Shown here piece by piece: positions 53,432-63,210 of a DNA stretch of 64,000 bases. The position numbers and the translations under genes were made by a program. The DNA comes from Marinimicrobium hydrolyticum (lineage in GTDB: Bacteria > Pseudomonadota > Gammaproteobacteria > Pseudomonadales > Cellvibrionaceae), in assembly GCF_030848505.1 (NCBI RefSeq), contig NZ_JAVDDU010000008.1, forward strand, positions 1-64,000, given 5' to 3'. Each line of letters starts with the position of its first letter. Position 1 is the stretch's first letter. The notes under the pieces are model-generated. The model was given only the letters and a program-made list of their open reading frames with translations. It had not been told where the DNA came from and made no database searches.

Positions 53432-55930
53432 ATGAACGAATCCACAGACACCACCACAACGGTTACTGCGACTCTGATCGTTCCGGGGATGGGCTCTAAC
53501 CATTGCGCGGGGATCGTCAGCGACTCCTTAAACCGGGTCTCCGGTGTGCACGAAGTGCGGCCGAACGTCACCACGCACAAAGTGGAAGTCGATTACGACG
53601 CGAACCAAGTCTCGACGCAGATGATTAAAGGCGCCGTAGAAAAAGCGGGCTATGACGTTGATGACGTGACTTCAAGTAATACGTCCGTGGTTCGCCTGGT
53701 CGTGCCGGGTATGGGCTCCGATCACTGCGCGGGTATCGTGGCCGGCTCGATCCGACGCCTGTCGGGCGTGAAAGATGTACAAACGAACATTGCGGCGCAC
53801 CGTGTCACGGTTGAGTCCGAAGGGGTCGCGCCAGAAAAAATCAAGACCGCGGTCGAGCGTGCCGGTTATGACGTGGACTCGGTGGAAACGGGGTCCGGAT
53901 CCTCTTCCGATTCCCAATCTGAAGAGCGTTACCTAAAGCAGGCCAAGAAGCGCTTGTGGATAGCCGCTGTCCCGACCACGGTTATCATGCTGATTATGAT
54001 GCCGCACATGTTTTGGCAGCCTATCCCCGGGTATTTGGCCATTGTCGCGGTGCTGGCCTTCCCCGTGGTGTTTTTATACGGAGGTTGGGCCACTCACAAG
54101 TCCGCTTGGCGCTCGCTCACCAACCGTACGGCCAACATGGATGTGCTTATCTCCATGGGGAGCTTACCGCCTTACTTTATTGGTCTGGCCGGTTTTGTTT
54201 TTCCCATGACGTCGTTTATGGAAATGGCGGCGACCATCATGACCTTCCATATCCTCGGACGCTACTTGGAAACAAAAGCCAAGGGTCGGGCATCCCAGGC
54301 TATTAAACGTTTGCTAACCATGGGCGCGAAGACCGCGCGCGTAGAACGCAACGGCGAAGAAACCGAAGTCGCCGTCTCGGACTTGGCGGTAGGGGACGTG
54401 ATGGTTGTGCGCCCCGGCGACAAAATTCCAACCGACGGTGAAGTGATAGAGGGCACCAGTCACGTGGACGAGTCCATTGCCACCGGGGAGTCCACGCCCG
54501 TTGAAAAAGGCGTTGGTGATACTGTACTTGGCGCAACGGTGAACAAGGAAGGGCGACTCAAAGTACGCGCACAACGTGTGGGTTCGGATACGTTTTTATC
54601 GCAAGTCATTCGACTCGTGGAGCAGGCCCAGGGCTCCAAAGTTCCCATTCAGGAATACGCTGACCGGGTAACCGGCCGCTTTGTCCCGGCCGTTATTGTG
54701 ATCGCCTTTGCGGCGTTTCTAGGCTGGGTTCTTTTCAGCGATCAGCTTCGTCCAATACTCGAATGGGGTGCGAATTTCCTGCCATGGGTTGACCCGGGTG
54801 TGAGCACGCCCGTGGCGGCCATTCTGGCGGCCGTAGCGGTATTGGTTATCGCCTGTCCGTGTGCTTTGGGTTTAGCGACGCCTACCGCGCTTATGGTGGG
54901 CTCCGGTCTGGGCGCAGAGCGCGGTGTACTCATTCGCTCCGGCGAAGCCATACAAAGCCTGAAAGACATTAAAGTCGTCGTGCTGGATAAAACCGGTACC
55001 ATCACTCTCGGGCAACCGGTGTTGACGGATGTGGTAGCCGCAAAAGGCTATGAAGAAAATTCGGTTTTGGAGCTGGCCGCTGCGGTAGAAAACGCATCCG
55101 AGCATCCACTCGCGAGAGCCATTGTGGACGGCGCTAGGGACAAAGGTCTTCCCATCGCCGATGTTTCTGACTTCCGCTCAGTGACCGCCAGAGGCGTAGA
55201 AGGCGTGGTCGATGGAAAGAAAATACTGATTGGCAACCGACGCTTGCTCAGTGAATCGGGCGTTGAGGTGGAAGGGCTGGACGCCGAACTCGAACGGCTG
55301 GAAGGTCAAGGCAGAACCGCCGTTTTGGTTGGCCATGAGGGCAGGGCAATCGGAATTGTCGCCGTGGCCGATGCGGTGAAGCCCGACTCTAAAAATGCCA
55401 TCGCTATGATGCACGATCTCGGCCTGCACGTGGTCATGGTGACCGGCGACAACGAGCGGGCAGCCAAAGCCGTCGCCGCCGAAGTTGGCATTGACGAAGT
55501 CATGGCAGGCGTTCTGCCGGAAGGTAAAGTGGATGCCGTGCGTGAACTTCAAAAAACTCACGGGCCTCATGTGGCTATGGTGGGTGATGGTATTAACGAC
55601 GCCCCGGCACTTAAACAGGCGGATGTGGGCATTGCCATCGGTGCCGGCGCCGACGTAGCCATTGAAGCGGCCGAAGTAACTTTGGTGAGCGGAGAACTGT
55701 CAAAAGTGGTCGCCGCCATAAATCTCTCCCGTGCCACGTACCGAAAGATCGTGCAGAACTTGTACTGGGCCTCGGGCTATAACGCGGCCGCCATACCCGT
55801 GGCAGCTTTCGGTCTACTGCACCCAATGGTGGGTGTGGTGGCTATGACGGCAAGCTCGCTGTCCGTTATCGGTAATTCCATTTTGCTTAAACGCGCACGG
55901 ATTGAGGAAACGAAACCCCAGTCTTCTTAG
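53432..55930 (+). CDS. P1B-type metal ATPase with two atypical HMA domains
   Basis: 832 residues. Two N-terminal heavy-metal-associated domains (about 13-78 and 86-150) carry GMGSNHC (19-25) and GMGSDHC (93-99), where the usual metal loop is GMxCxxC: the first Cys is Ser in both. The pump core is complete: CPC (475-477), phosphorylation DKTGT from Asp519, [17 protein letters not shown]. Membrane helices 7-8 have YNAAAIP and [11 protein letters not shown], the Cu(I) (P1B-1) pattern. It should export Cu(I) or Ag(I). The FNR-type box upstream suggests a role in low-oxygen copper supply or detoxification. SRAP gene 51 bp downstream. Confidence 0.88.
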   Translation: MNESTDTTTTVTATLIVPGMGSNHCAGIVSDSLNRVSGVHEVRPNVTTHKVEVDYDANQVSTQMIKGAVEKAGYDVDDVTSSNTSVVRLVVPGMGSDHCAGIVAGSIRRLSGVKDVQTNIAAHRVTVESEGVAPEKIKTAVERAGYDVDSVETGSGSSSDSQSEERYLKQAKKRLWIAAVPTTVIMLIMMPHMFWQPIPGYLAIVAVLAFPVVFLYGGWATHKSAWRSLTNRTANMDVLISMGSLPPYFIGLAGFVFPMTSFMEMAATIMTFHILGRYLETKAKGRASQAIKRLLTMGAKTARVERNGEETEVAVSDLAVGDVMVVRPGDKIPTDGEVIEGTSHVDESIATGESTPVEKGVGDTVLGATVNKEGRLKVRAQRVGSDTFLSQVIRLVEQAQGSKVPIQEYADRVTGRFVPAVIVIAFAAFLGWVLFSDQLRPILEWGANFLPWVDPGVSTPVAAILAAVAVLVIACPCALGLATPTALMVGSGLGAERGVLIRSGEAIQSLKDIKVVVLDKTGTITLGQPVLTDVVAAKGYEENSVLELAAAVENASEHPLARAIVDGARDKGLPIADVSDFRSVTARGVEGVVDGKKILIGNRRLLSESGVEVEGLDAELERLEGQGRTAVLVGHEGRAIGIVAVADAVKPDSKNAIAMMHDLGLHVVMVTGDNERAAKAVAAEVGIDEVMAGVLPEGKVDAVRELQKTHGPHVAMVGDGINDAPALKQADVGIAIGAGADVAIEAAEVTLVSGELSKVVAAINLSRATYRKIVQNLYWASGYNAAAIPVAAFGLLHPMVGVVAMTASSLSVIGNSILLKRARIEETKPQSS

Positions 55931-55981
55931 CCCTAGCGCCGAAAGGTTTCGATTATGTTGCACAACAAGAGGTAGCGCGGT

Positions 55982-56647
55982 ATGTGCGGATACATCGGCA
56001 ACGTCCACCAAGCGCCTGGGGTCATTGACCTCATGAATGAGCTGGGTATCACGCTCCCGCTGCCGTATTTTCAGTCCTACCAGTTGCGCATCCACCCGGC
56101 GTTAATCACAGCCGGGGAGGGCGGCTATCACTTGTCCAATGCGATGTGGTGGTACGCCATGAAAAAAGTGGGAGGTAACTGGGTGCCGGACACCGACATC
56201 ACCAGCTTTAACGCAAGAAACCTGGCCAGCAGAATGTGGAAACCAGCCATTGAATCCCGCCGGGGATTAATCTTTGGAACTGAAGTAGGGGAGTCCAAAG
56301 GCAAAGATCGGTATCTCATGCGCTCTCAAATGGGACTCGCCGTAGGTACCGTGTATCAGGATTGGCATGCGCCAGGTGTAGAGCCCATTCGCTCAATGGC
56401 CGTAATCACCCGCCCTCCGCACCCACGATTTTCCCAGTATCACGACAAATCCATCCCACACTTTTTACCCATGGACGCCGAGGCCATCAAAACATGGTTG
56501 GATCCAAGAGTGGGTAGCGATCACCCGGAGATTCGCGAGCTGCTGGAAACGCCCAAAATCCACACACCACTCTCAGTGACCAAAGTAAAAAGCTTTGTCC
56601 GCGCAGAGCCCCTGGGCGAGCCAGAGGAGTTGGCGGCTGATGAGTAG
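55982..56647 (+). CDS. SRAP (YedK/HMCES) family protein
   Basis: 221 residues starting MCGYIGNVH, with the catalytic Cys at position 2 after Met removal. Family features follow: SFNARNLASRMW (the NAR block that holds the abasic DNA), FGTEVGESK with a Glu, AVITRPPHPRFSQYHDK with the active-site His, and IPHFLPMDAEAIKTWL. SRAP proteins crosslink to abasic sites in single-stranded DNA to protect them. The spacing is looser than in YedK, so this is a divergent branch. It follows the P1B ATPase by 51 bp and may be co-transcribed; no functional tie is obvious. Confidence 0.8.
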   Translation: MCGYIGNVHQAPGVIDLMNELGITLPLPYFQSYQLRIHPALITAGEGGYHLSNAMWWYAMKKVGGNWVPDTDITSFNARNLASRMWKPAIESRRGLIFGTEVGESKGKDRYLMRSQMGLAVGTVYQDWHAPGVEPIRSMAVITRPPHPRFSQYHDKSIPHFLPMDAEAIKTWLDPRVGSDHPEIRELLETPKIHTPLSVTKVKSFVRAEPLGEPEELAADE

Positions 56648-56666
56648 TCCCGGGTTGTGGGGCCGA

Positions 56667-57245
56667 TCAAAACCCAAAACGCTCCCGCACCGTTGATTCA
56701 AGCCCGGGCTGTAAGCCGATCGTGCGGGCCTCTTGAAAGGCAACTTCAACAGGCACGCCCATATCAATGCGGTAGCGAGCCCATAAAGCGCCGACACGAT
56801 TAGCGCTGGCGCAGTGAACCATAACCGGGTGGTTCTCTGGATCGGCAAGAATCGCTTTGAACCGTTCCAGTACCGTGTCGCCCGGGCCCTCGGCGGTAAC
56901 GGACAAGTTGTAGTAATCGATACCTGCCTCGCGCGCCCACTGAGTGTGAGTTTCTACGCCTTCACCCGGAGTGAGCAGGCTGACAACGGACTTAAATCCA
57001 TGGCCTTTAAACGTCTCCATGGCGCCTTCCTGGATCATACCGCCTGCACCGACCGAGGGCGCAGCACGGGAGTAGTTCTCAACGTGTGTCATTTCCTGGC
57101 CGTAAGGTGCCAGGGTTCTGTCACCTGAAACGACAAACGGCAGCATGGCATCTTCATGCAGGACGTTACTGTCGGAAGTCGCTGAAACCGCAAAAAGGCC
57201 CGTCGTGGCCAGCAGGAGTAGCTTTAAAGTAGGTATAGCGCGCAT
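56667..57245 (-). CDS. Exported DUF442 phosphatase-like protein
   Basis: 192 residues with a signal peptide (MRAIPTLKLLLLATTGLFAV). The DUF442 (beta-lactamase-hydrolase-like) fold resembles protein tyrosine phosphatases: GHGFKSVVSLLTPGEGVETH near the middle and the active loop MVHCASANRVGALWARYRID, a C-x4-R loop. It should act in the periplasm. Substrate unknown. It converges on the SRAP gene, 19 bp away. Confidence 0.72.
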   Translation of the reverse strand: MRAIPTLKLLLLATTGLFAVSATSDSNVLHEDAMLPFVVSGDRTLAPYGQEMTHVENYSRAAPSVGAGGMIQEGAMETFKGHGFKSVVSLLTPGEGVETHTQWAREAGIDYYNLSVTAEGPGDTVLERFKAILADPENHPVMVHCASANRVGALWARYRIDMGVPVEVAFQEARTIGLQPGLESTVRERFGF

Positions 57246-57410
57246 AGAAAATGTCCTTCAGGATAATCTCGTGTCAAAGACCAAGATACCATAGCGTAAT
57301 GGTAACTTTCCTCCCCAGGGCGCACCGGATGAGTAAGCGAATGGACGAGTCCCGCGCACTGAATCAGCCCGAATGGTGGGGATCTAGTAAATCGGGCGGC
57401 TTTATCCTTG

Positions 57411-57707
57411 TCAGTCCGCGGTTGGCCATTGCTGCGCGTCGTGCAATACACGCAAGATTTGCAGTTGATTCAGGGGGGAGTGGTGCCGGTACACCAGGAT
57501 AAACGGCAGTCCGTCGATCACCAGTTCACGTGTGCCTTTGAGTCGGCCAAGTCGGCCAGCGCCGGGATGCTCCGGCAAGATGAGATGAGCCGTGTCGATC
57601 ACTTTCAGTACCACGTCGATGGCGACACTGGGGCTGTTTTCCCTGGCGATATAAGCTTCTATTTTATCGAGGTCGGCGCCGGCCAGATCAGTCCATTTGA
57701 GCTGCAC
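57411..57707 (-). CDS. ParE/RelE family toxin
   Basis: 98 residues: MQLKWTDLAGADLDKIEAYI, ILPEHPGAGRLGRLKGTREL, then VIDGLPFILVYRHHSPLNQL and ILRVLHDAQQWP are the ParE signature strands. It overlaps the antitoxin gene by 20 bp. ParE toxins poison gyrase. The pair may stabilise the neighbouring island. Confidence 0.85.
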   Translation of the reverse strand: MQLKWTDLAGADLDKIEAYIARENSPSVAIDVVLKVIDTAHLILPEHPGAGRLGRLKGTRELVIDGLPFILVYRHHSPLNQLQILRVLHDAQQWPTAD

Positions 57708-57936
57708 GCTTAGCCTCCCACTTGGCCTTCACATCCTCATGATCCAGTAACCGACCTTCATCTGCCGCTTTCACGCCTTTCTCCACCTCGCGGATGAACC
57801 ATTCTTCCCGCTCTACGTACTGCTTGATGGCCTCGGCCATCAGCCAAGCGCGGGGGCGATCCATAGCGTCAGCCATCTGGCCAATTCGACTCAAAGTCTC
57901 ATCGTCGAGTCTGACAGAGGTTGCTTTTAAGGGCAT
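57688..57936 (-). CDS. Ribbon-helix-helix (CopG/ParD-like) antitoxin
   Basis: 82 residues. The N-terminal ribbon-helix-helix reads ATSVRLDDETLSRIGQMADA then MDRPRAWLMAEAIKQYVERE; the acidic C-terminal half (EKGVKAADEGRLLDHEDVKA) should bind the toxin. The dimer normally represses the operon. Start ATG 57936. Confidence 0.85.
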   Translation of the reverse strand: MPLKATSVRLDDETLSRIGQMADAMDRPRAWLMAEAIKQYVEREEWFIREVEKGVKAADEGRLLDHEDVKAKWEAKRAAQMD

Positions 57937-57979
57937 CGAGGTTCTCCGAGGTTCTTTGCGAACCTAAATTATAGCCGGT

Positions 57980-58069
57980 TTAATCCTGATCGTCTTCTTG
58001 GTTTTCCTTGAGCTTGTGGATCGTCACGTAAGTGTAGATCTCGGTGATCGAGACTTGGCTGTGATACAT
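57980..58069 (-). pseudogene. C-terminal remnant of a tyrosine recombinase
   Basis: A 29-codon frame (ATG 58069, TAA at 57980) reads YHSQVSITEIYTYVTIHKLK, the end of a phage-type integrase: the Tyr of EIYTYV is at the site of the catalytic tyrosine. An in-frame stop lies about 20 bases upstream, and no other part of the gene is present. It marks a past integration event next to the restriction locus. Confidence 0.7.
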
Positions 58070-58241
58070 CCGCGAGGTGGTTCCATTTTATTGCTATACG
58101 CGCCCTGGAGCTCAACCGGCAGGGGCGCGTGAAGAACCACAAAAGATTGAATACCCGCGTAAAACGGACGCCCAACCCAATCAGACCATTAAACCAGACT
58201 GCGCATAATGTATATTATGTTAAATTGTGTTGGTGGGCCGC

Positions 58242-59717
58242 TTACTCTTCAGAGGCCTTCCTTCCCGCAAGCGCCTCTTTAATTTTCATCGGCAACGACC
58301 CGTCCTCTCTGCTATCTACATTCTTACCGTGCTTTCCTCCATCCATCGCGTCAGCCGGATTACGTGTTAGCAGCTCGTAGAATGTAGTCCCGGCAATAGC
58401 CCCTGACATCTCTGGGGCCTGTTGCTTGAAACCTTCGACTGACGCTGCCATGTTGTACTTATAGACATAATGCTCTCGTAAACGAAATAACGATGCATGG
58501 CGGCGGCTTGCGAACGCTACAAACAAAATCCCTGGGAGTAAGATCGAGGCTCTAGCAACTAACTGACCAACTATGCTTCCAAAGCCATTTGACTCACTCT
58601 CGTATACCGACCCACCAAACGTTACTCCTGGTATTATGTACAAGATCATAGGTATTGAAAGTAGGAACAACGCTACAATCGATATATAGAAAACTCGCCG
58701 AGCTTCAGTTAGCTCTATATTCAATTTGTCCCTGGTGGCTCCAAAGGAAGCGGCTAGGCCGGCCACTGTTGCGTTGGCCAACATGCTTGACGCTTGGGTA
58801 TTTTTATCGGTTATCTGCTCCTCAATTAAAGAGATTTCTTTCAGAATTCTTTCTTGCTCGGCTTGTCCTGTGCGAAGGCTTTTTTGGTGGGCTTCAATAT
58901 TTGAACGAAACTCTTCGAATTTCTCTTGAAAAGAGCTTACCTCTTGCTCTAATCCGCGCGCAGTAGAACAAGTGGATCTAATTTCTTGTGCCGCTTCAGA
59001 TAATGACTCTTTCTCGTCTGTAAAATGCTTTCGTACCTCAATGCAAGACTGATATAGCTTAGATAACTCTTCCTCAAACCCCTGAGTTTTCTTGCTAGAG
59101 TTTTCAGCGCGATCTAAAGATTCTTGTATGCTAGCCTCATGAATCTCAACGCTTTTCAGGTATTCCCGGGAATGGTTTTCAGCGCTTTGTATGCCGCTAA
59201 TCAAGGCGTCAAGGTCAACAGATTGCGCCTTCGAACCAGAGACCTCTTGAAGTTGGGAGCTCCTTGTGAATGCCTCATCAAGGTGACGCGCAACCACCAC
59301 GAATTTTTCTACAAAGTTAATCGGCCGCTGTCGGCTCGCCTGTTGTGGATTATGGAGGGTGCCCTGAAAAGTGTCAGAGTCGAGTGTACGCATCGGTTTA
59401 CGTACAAGCTCTACCAGTTCCCCAACGGCAGTAGCACTCTTGTCTATCGAGTCAATTAGCCGGCGGATAGTCATGGGGGGCGCAAGCAATAAGGACTTGG
59501 TAGAAATCTTTGTAAGTTCGGATACTCTGGCGTATAGAACTTTGACATATACATTTAGATCATCGATTGATATGTTCAGTTCGGGGACTGGCGACGTTGT
59601 ATCGAACTTAGACCCGTCGTTTGCTTCAGTAGTAGATATAGCGTTAATTAAATCATGCCATCTCTCATGAAGTTGTTCGGCAATCTGGGCAGCTTTTGCC
59701 AATTGTGTATCATCCAT
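58242..59717 (-). CDS. Coiled-coil membrane protein linked to the type I restriction locus
   Basis: 491 residues, family not recognised. Residues 1-170 are helical (start MDDTQLAKAAQIAEQLHERW). Residues about 175-310 form a long Glu/Lys/Ser-rich coiled coil. Two membrane helices follow at about 342-364 and 380-405, then a cytoplasmic tail (FRLREHYVYKYNMAASVEGF) and a polar end. The layout resembles membrane-bound sensor or effector proteins more than an enzyme; no nuclease or ATPase motif is visible. AT-richer than the core genes. It sits between the integrase remnant and hsdR, all on the minus strand, 174 bp after hsdR. Accessory function with HsdR is inference. Confidence 0.6.
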   Translation of the reverse strand: MDDTQLAKAAQIAEQLHERWHDLINAISTTEANDGSKFDTTSPVPELNISIDDLNVYVKVLYARVSELTKISTKSLLLAPPMTIRRLIDSIDKSATAVGELVELVRKPMRTLDSDTFQGTLHNPQQASRQRPINFVEKFVVVARHLDEAFTRSSQLQEVSGSKAQSVDLDALISGIQSAENHSREYLKSVEIHEASIQESLDRAENSSKKTQGFEEELSKLYQSCIEVRKHFTDEKESLSEAAQEIRSTCSTARGLEQEVSSFQEKFEEFRSNIEAHQKSLRTGQAEQERILKEISLIEEQITDKNTQASSMLANATVAGLAASFGATRDKLNIELTEARRVFYISIVALFLLSIPMILYIIPGVTFGGSVYESESNGFGSIVGQLVARASILLPGILFVAFASRRHASLFRLREHYVYKYNMAASVEGFKQQAPEMSGAIAGTTFYELLTRNPADAMDGGKHGKNVDSREDGSLPMKIKEALAGRKASEE

Positions 59718-59891
59718 ATCTGCTCTCTTATGTATGTTTTTAGATCAAATCTGCCAATTAGCTCGACCAGGAAGCGAGGGAAAAATTCTAACCGAATAGA
59801 AATCAAAAAGTGGGGGGAATAAGAGGCCCTTTATACGGGCTGAGTCTAAGTCGATTTCTGGATTTTTCTGGGTATGAACTTTCTTCATTTA

Positions 59892-62800
59892 CTACTCTAC
59901 TTTTATACCTCTGTACGCCTTAAAATTCTCCGCCTGCTCAAATATTTCCTTATACACCTCATCCCGATCAATCGGCGGATAGCCGTATTCGTCCAGCAGG
60001 ACGATTAAGTCGGCTTTTAGCTCGTACTTGATGTCGTCCCGCTTGCTCCAGTCCATATATTTGGCTTTGTCGTCCACCACGGCTTTTACGGCTTTGGCCA
60101 GGTCTTTGAGCTTTTCATCGGGGTAGCTGAAGTCATATTTGTGCATTAGGCTGTTGAGGATGTCGTAGAAGGCTTTTTCTTCCAGGTCGATATCGAGGTC
60201 AGCGTAGGAACCGATTTCGGTTTTGAGTTGTTGGATCAGGTCCATGTAGCGGTCGATAATGTTATCGACAAAGTCGTCGGCAACTTCGCCTCGGTAAATG
60301 TTGGCATCGTCGCGTTCGTTGTACTTTTCCACCAGGGATTGAAGCTGTTTGGAAAAGTCGATGCCTTTGGCTCGGTTGACTTTGCGGAAGTCGGATATTG
60401 CTTTGGTGAGTAGCTGCTGTAATAGCTTGATTTTGGTGTTGGGCAGTTTGATCTTTTCGATGCGGGACAGATAGTCGTCATCGAACAGGTCCACTTCCCC
60501 ATCGCCGCCCTCCCCCATTTTAATGATCTCCTCTACCCCGTCGGCTTTTAGGGCTTCGGTAATCATTTCGCGCACGCGAGCGTTCATTTGGGCGGTATCG
60601 GGTGCGTCGCCCTTGGTGAGTTTGGCCACTATGGAGCGTACGGCCAGGTAGAAGTGCACATAGTCGCGCTCGGAGTTGGTTAGCAGTTCGCTGCCGCTGC
60701 ATATGTCGTAGGCCGCTTTCATGCGCTTAACTAAGTGCATAAAGCGCTTTTCCAGCTCTTGAGTAAGCTGGACGAACTCGGAGGCCATGTTGAGGCAGTG
60801 CAGTTGCTCAACGGGTGTACCGGTGAAAAAGGGTTTGGAATCAAATTTGTGGAAGAGCTTATGGAGCAAGTCCAGGTGGTCTTTGACTACGATGGCGGAT
60901 TGTTCGATTTCTTCAAAGTTTTGGCTGTCCGCCTTATTGTAGTGAGCCAGGGCCAGGTTCATCTGCTTCTTGATGCCGATGTAATCCACCACCAAGCCCT
61001 TGGTTTTACCCTCCAACTTGCGATTAACGCGAGAAATGGTCTGAATCAAGTTGTGGCGCTGGATGGGTTTGTCGATGTACATGGTGTCCAGCATGGGTAC
61101 GTCGAAGCCGGTTAGCCACATATCGACCACTATGGCGATTTTGAAGTTGGATTTCGGCTTTTTGTACTGGCGGTCCAGTTCCTTTCGGTATTCCTTAGTG
61201 CCCAGTAGATTGTACAACGCGTCGTCGTCATCCTTTCCGCGAGTTGCCACCAGGTTCATTCGGGCCATGGGTTTGATTTCTTTCTGTTCCTGGTCGGTGA
61301 GCGCACTGCCCTCCTCGCAGGCTTTGATTTCCGTCCATTCCGGCTTTAGTGCGGCCACTTCCTGATAAAGCTGCCAGGCAATCTGCCGGTTGGCGCACAC
61401 GAACATGGCTTTTCCGCACAGTGTGGAGCCTTCGCTTACGCGGGTTTCATAGTGCTGCACAAAGTCTTCGGCCACGGCACGAATGCGGTCCGGGTCGCCG
61501 AGGATCATGCCCATATTGGCGCTGGCTTTTTTGCTCTCCTCGATGGCGTACTCGCTGGCGCCCTCTTCCGCGCACTGCTCGTAGTACTCCTCGATTTCTT
61601 TGAGCTTGCTGTTGTCCAGCGCTACTTTGGCGGCCCTGCCCTCGTACACGATGGGAACGGTAATTTCGTCCTTTACGGATTCGGTCATAGTGTAGCTGTC
61701 TACCACATCACCGAATACATCCAGGGTGGCATCGATGGGCGTGCCGGTGAAACCTACGTAGGTGGCATTGGGTAAGGAGTCGTGTAGGTATTTGGCAAAG
61801 CCGTAGGTGCGGCGCACGCCGTGCTTTTCACTCCAGGTGACTTTCTGGTCCAGGTTCACCTGGCTGCGGTGAGCTTCATCGGAAATGCAGATCACGTTGG
61901 AACGCTCGGTGAGCAGCTCCGTATCTTCGGTGAATTTATGGATGGTGGTCAGGAATACCCCGCCGCTTTTGCGCCCCTGTAACAGCTCCCGCAGGTGCTC
62001 ACGGCTTTGCACGCTCATAACATGCTGATCACCAATGTAGCGCTTGGCGATTACAAACTGTTCGGAAAGCTGGCTATCCAAGTCCGTGCGGTCGGTGATC
62101 ACCACAATGGTTGGGCTTTCCAGTGCCACGCTGCGCATGAGAAGGCGGGTGAGGAACAGCATGGTGTAGCTTTTACCACAGCCGGTCGCACCAAAGTAAG
62201 TGCCGCCCTTGCCGTCCCCTTCCGGGCGACGATGCTGGATAATATTGTCGTAGAGCCTGGTGGCAGCGTAATACTGGGGGTAGCGACAGAGGATTTTCTC
62301 CTCTCTGTGGGACTTGTCCGGAAAGTGGATAAAGTGCCGGATGACTTCCAGCAGGCGATGCGGGTCAAACAGCCCTTGCAGCAAGGTGTGGAGCGAATCG
62401 ATGCCTTTGACTTCGGCGTTCTCATGCTTTTCGATACGACGCCAAGCGTAGTAGAACTCATAGGGCGCGAAGAAGGAGCCCATTTTGCTGTTAGCGCCGT
62501 CGCTGATCACGCAGAAGGCGTTGTATTTGAATAGCTCAGGAATATCCCGCTTATAGCGAGTGGTGAGCTGAACGTAGGCCTCGTGAACGTTTACCTCTTC
62601 CCGTGTAGCGCTCTTGAATTCGAACACCACCAGCGGCAGGCCGTTGATATAAAGAATGGCATCGGGGATGCGCTTCTCGGTGCCGACGATCTCCAGTTGG
62701 TTGACGACCTTGATGATATTACCGCTGCTCTTATAGCCCGCTTTGGGTTCGCGGACCGAGGCATCGACGCTCTCCAATTCCTCATCCGGCGGCTGCCGTA

Positions 62801-63143
62801 CTTCGGGTAGTTGGCTGTAGTCGACTAGCTGTATATAGAGGTCTTTTTTCTTGTGGTCTTCCCTTTTCAGCACAAAGCCGTCGCTCACCAGCTTCATAAT
62901 GGCTTTGTTGCTGTCGTAGAGGTCAGCGGCGGAATAGTTGTTGAGCTTTTGGGTGATCGAGCGGATTTCGCCAGCGGTGATGCCGTCGGGGGTATAGCGC
63001 TTGCGGAGGTAGGTTTCCAGGTCTTCCCGGATCAATACATCTTCGGGCGCGCGCTCAATGGTTGCGCCCGGCACATAGGGATAGCCCTGCTGGCCCAGCA
63101 GGTCGATGATGGCTTGCTCCAGCTTTTCCTCGTTAAAAGCCAC
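59892..63143 (-). CDS. hsdR: Type I restriction enzyme R subunit (HsdR)
   Basis: 1083 residues. Start is GTG 63143 with AAGGA nine bases upstream. N-terminal PD-(D/E)XK nuclease: Asp161 in PDAILYINGLP and Glu175-Phe-Lys177 (FEFKSA). SF2 translocase: Walker A GATGCGKS (318-325), VICISDEAHRSQ (DEAH, about 420), GFTGTPIDA, and late helicase motif blocks VDMWLTGFDVPMLDTMYIDK and QTISRVNR. It cuts unmodified DNA at a distance from the site chosen by HsdS. It lies 67 bp downstream of hsdS; hsdM is presumably beyond the right edge. Confidence 0.95.
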   Translation of the reverse strand: MAFNEEKLEQAIIDLLGQQGYPYVPGATIERAPEDVLIREDLETYLRKRYTPDGITAGEIRSITQKLNNYSAADLYDSNKAIMKLVSDGFVLKREDHKKKDLYIQLVDYSQLPEVRQPPDEELESVDASVREPKAGYKSSGNIIKVVNQLEIVGTEKRIPDAILYINGLPLVVFEFKSATREEVNVHEAYVQLTTRYKRDIPELFKYNAFCVISDGANSKMGSFFAPYEFYYAWRRIEKHENAEVKGIDSLHTLLQGLFDPHRLLEVIRHFIHFPDKSHREEKILCRYPQYYAATRLYDNIIQHRRPEGDGKGGTYFGATGCGKSYTMLFLTRLLMRSVALESPTIVVITDRTDLDSQLSEQFVIAKRYIGDQHVMSVQSREHLRELLQGRKSGGVFLTTIHKFTEDTELLTERSNVICISDEAHRSQVNLDQKVTWSEKHGVRRTYGFAKYLHDSLPNATYVGFTGTPIDATLDVFGDVVDSYTMTESVKDEITVPIVYEGRAAKVALDNSKLKEIEEYYEQCAEEGASEYAIEESKKASANMGMILGDPDRIRAVAEDFVQHYETRVSEGSTLCGKAMFVCANRQIAWQLYQEVAALKPEWTEIKACEEGSALTDQEQKEIKPMARMNLVATRGKDDDDALYNLLGTKEYRKELDRQYKKPKSNFKIAIVVDMWLTGFDVPMLDTMYIDKPIQRHNLIQTISRVNRKLEGKTKGLVVDYIGIKKQMNLALAHYNKADSQNFEEIEQSAIVVKDHLDLLHKLFHKFDSKPFFTGTPVEQLHCLNMASEFVQLTQELEKRFMHLVKRMKAAYDICSGSELLTNSERDYVHFYLAVRSIVAKLTKGDAPDTAQMNARVREMITEALKADGVEEIIKMGEGGDGEVDLFDDDYLSRIEKIKLPNTKIKLLQQLLTKAISDFRKVNRAKGIDFSKQLQSLVEKYNERDDANIYRGEVADDFVDNIIDRYMDLIQQLKTEIGSYADLDIDLEEKAFYDILNSLMHKYDFSYPDEKLKDLAKAVKAVVDDKAKYMDWSKRDDIKYELKADLIVLLDEYGYPPIDRDEVYKEIFEQAENFKAYRGIKVE

Positions 63144-63210
63144 TACTCTTAGTCCTTATACATCCTGTTTGCCTAGTTTGGCACATAAGTTCGGTTTTTC
63201 CACCCCCTAG

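Noticed and set aside
57969-58175. A 68-codon minus-strand frame over the integrase remnant.
   Set aside because: Another frame of the same stretch carries the integrase similarity; this one has no family resemblance.
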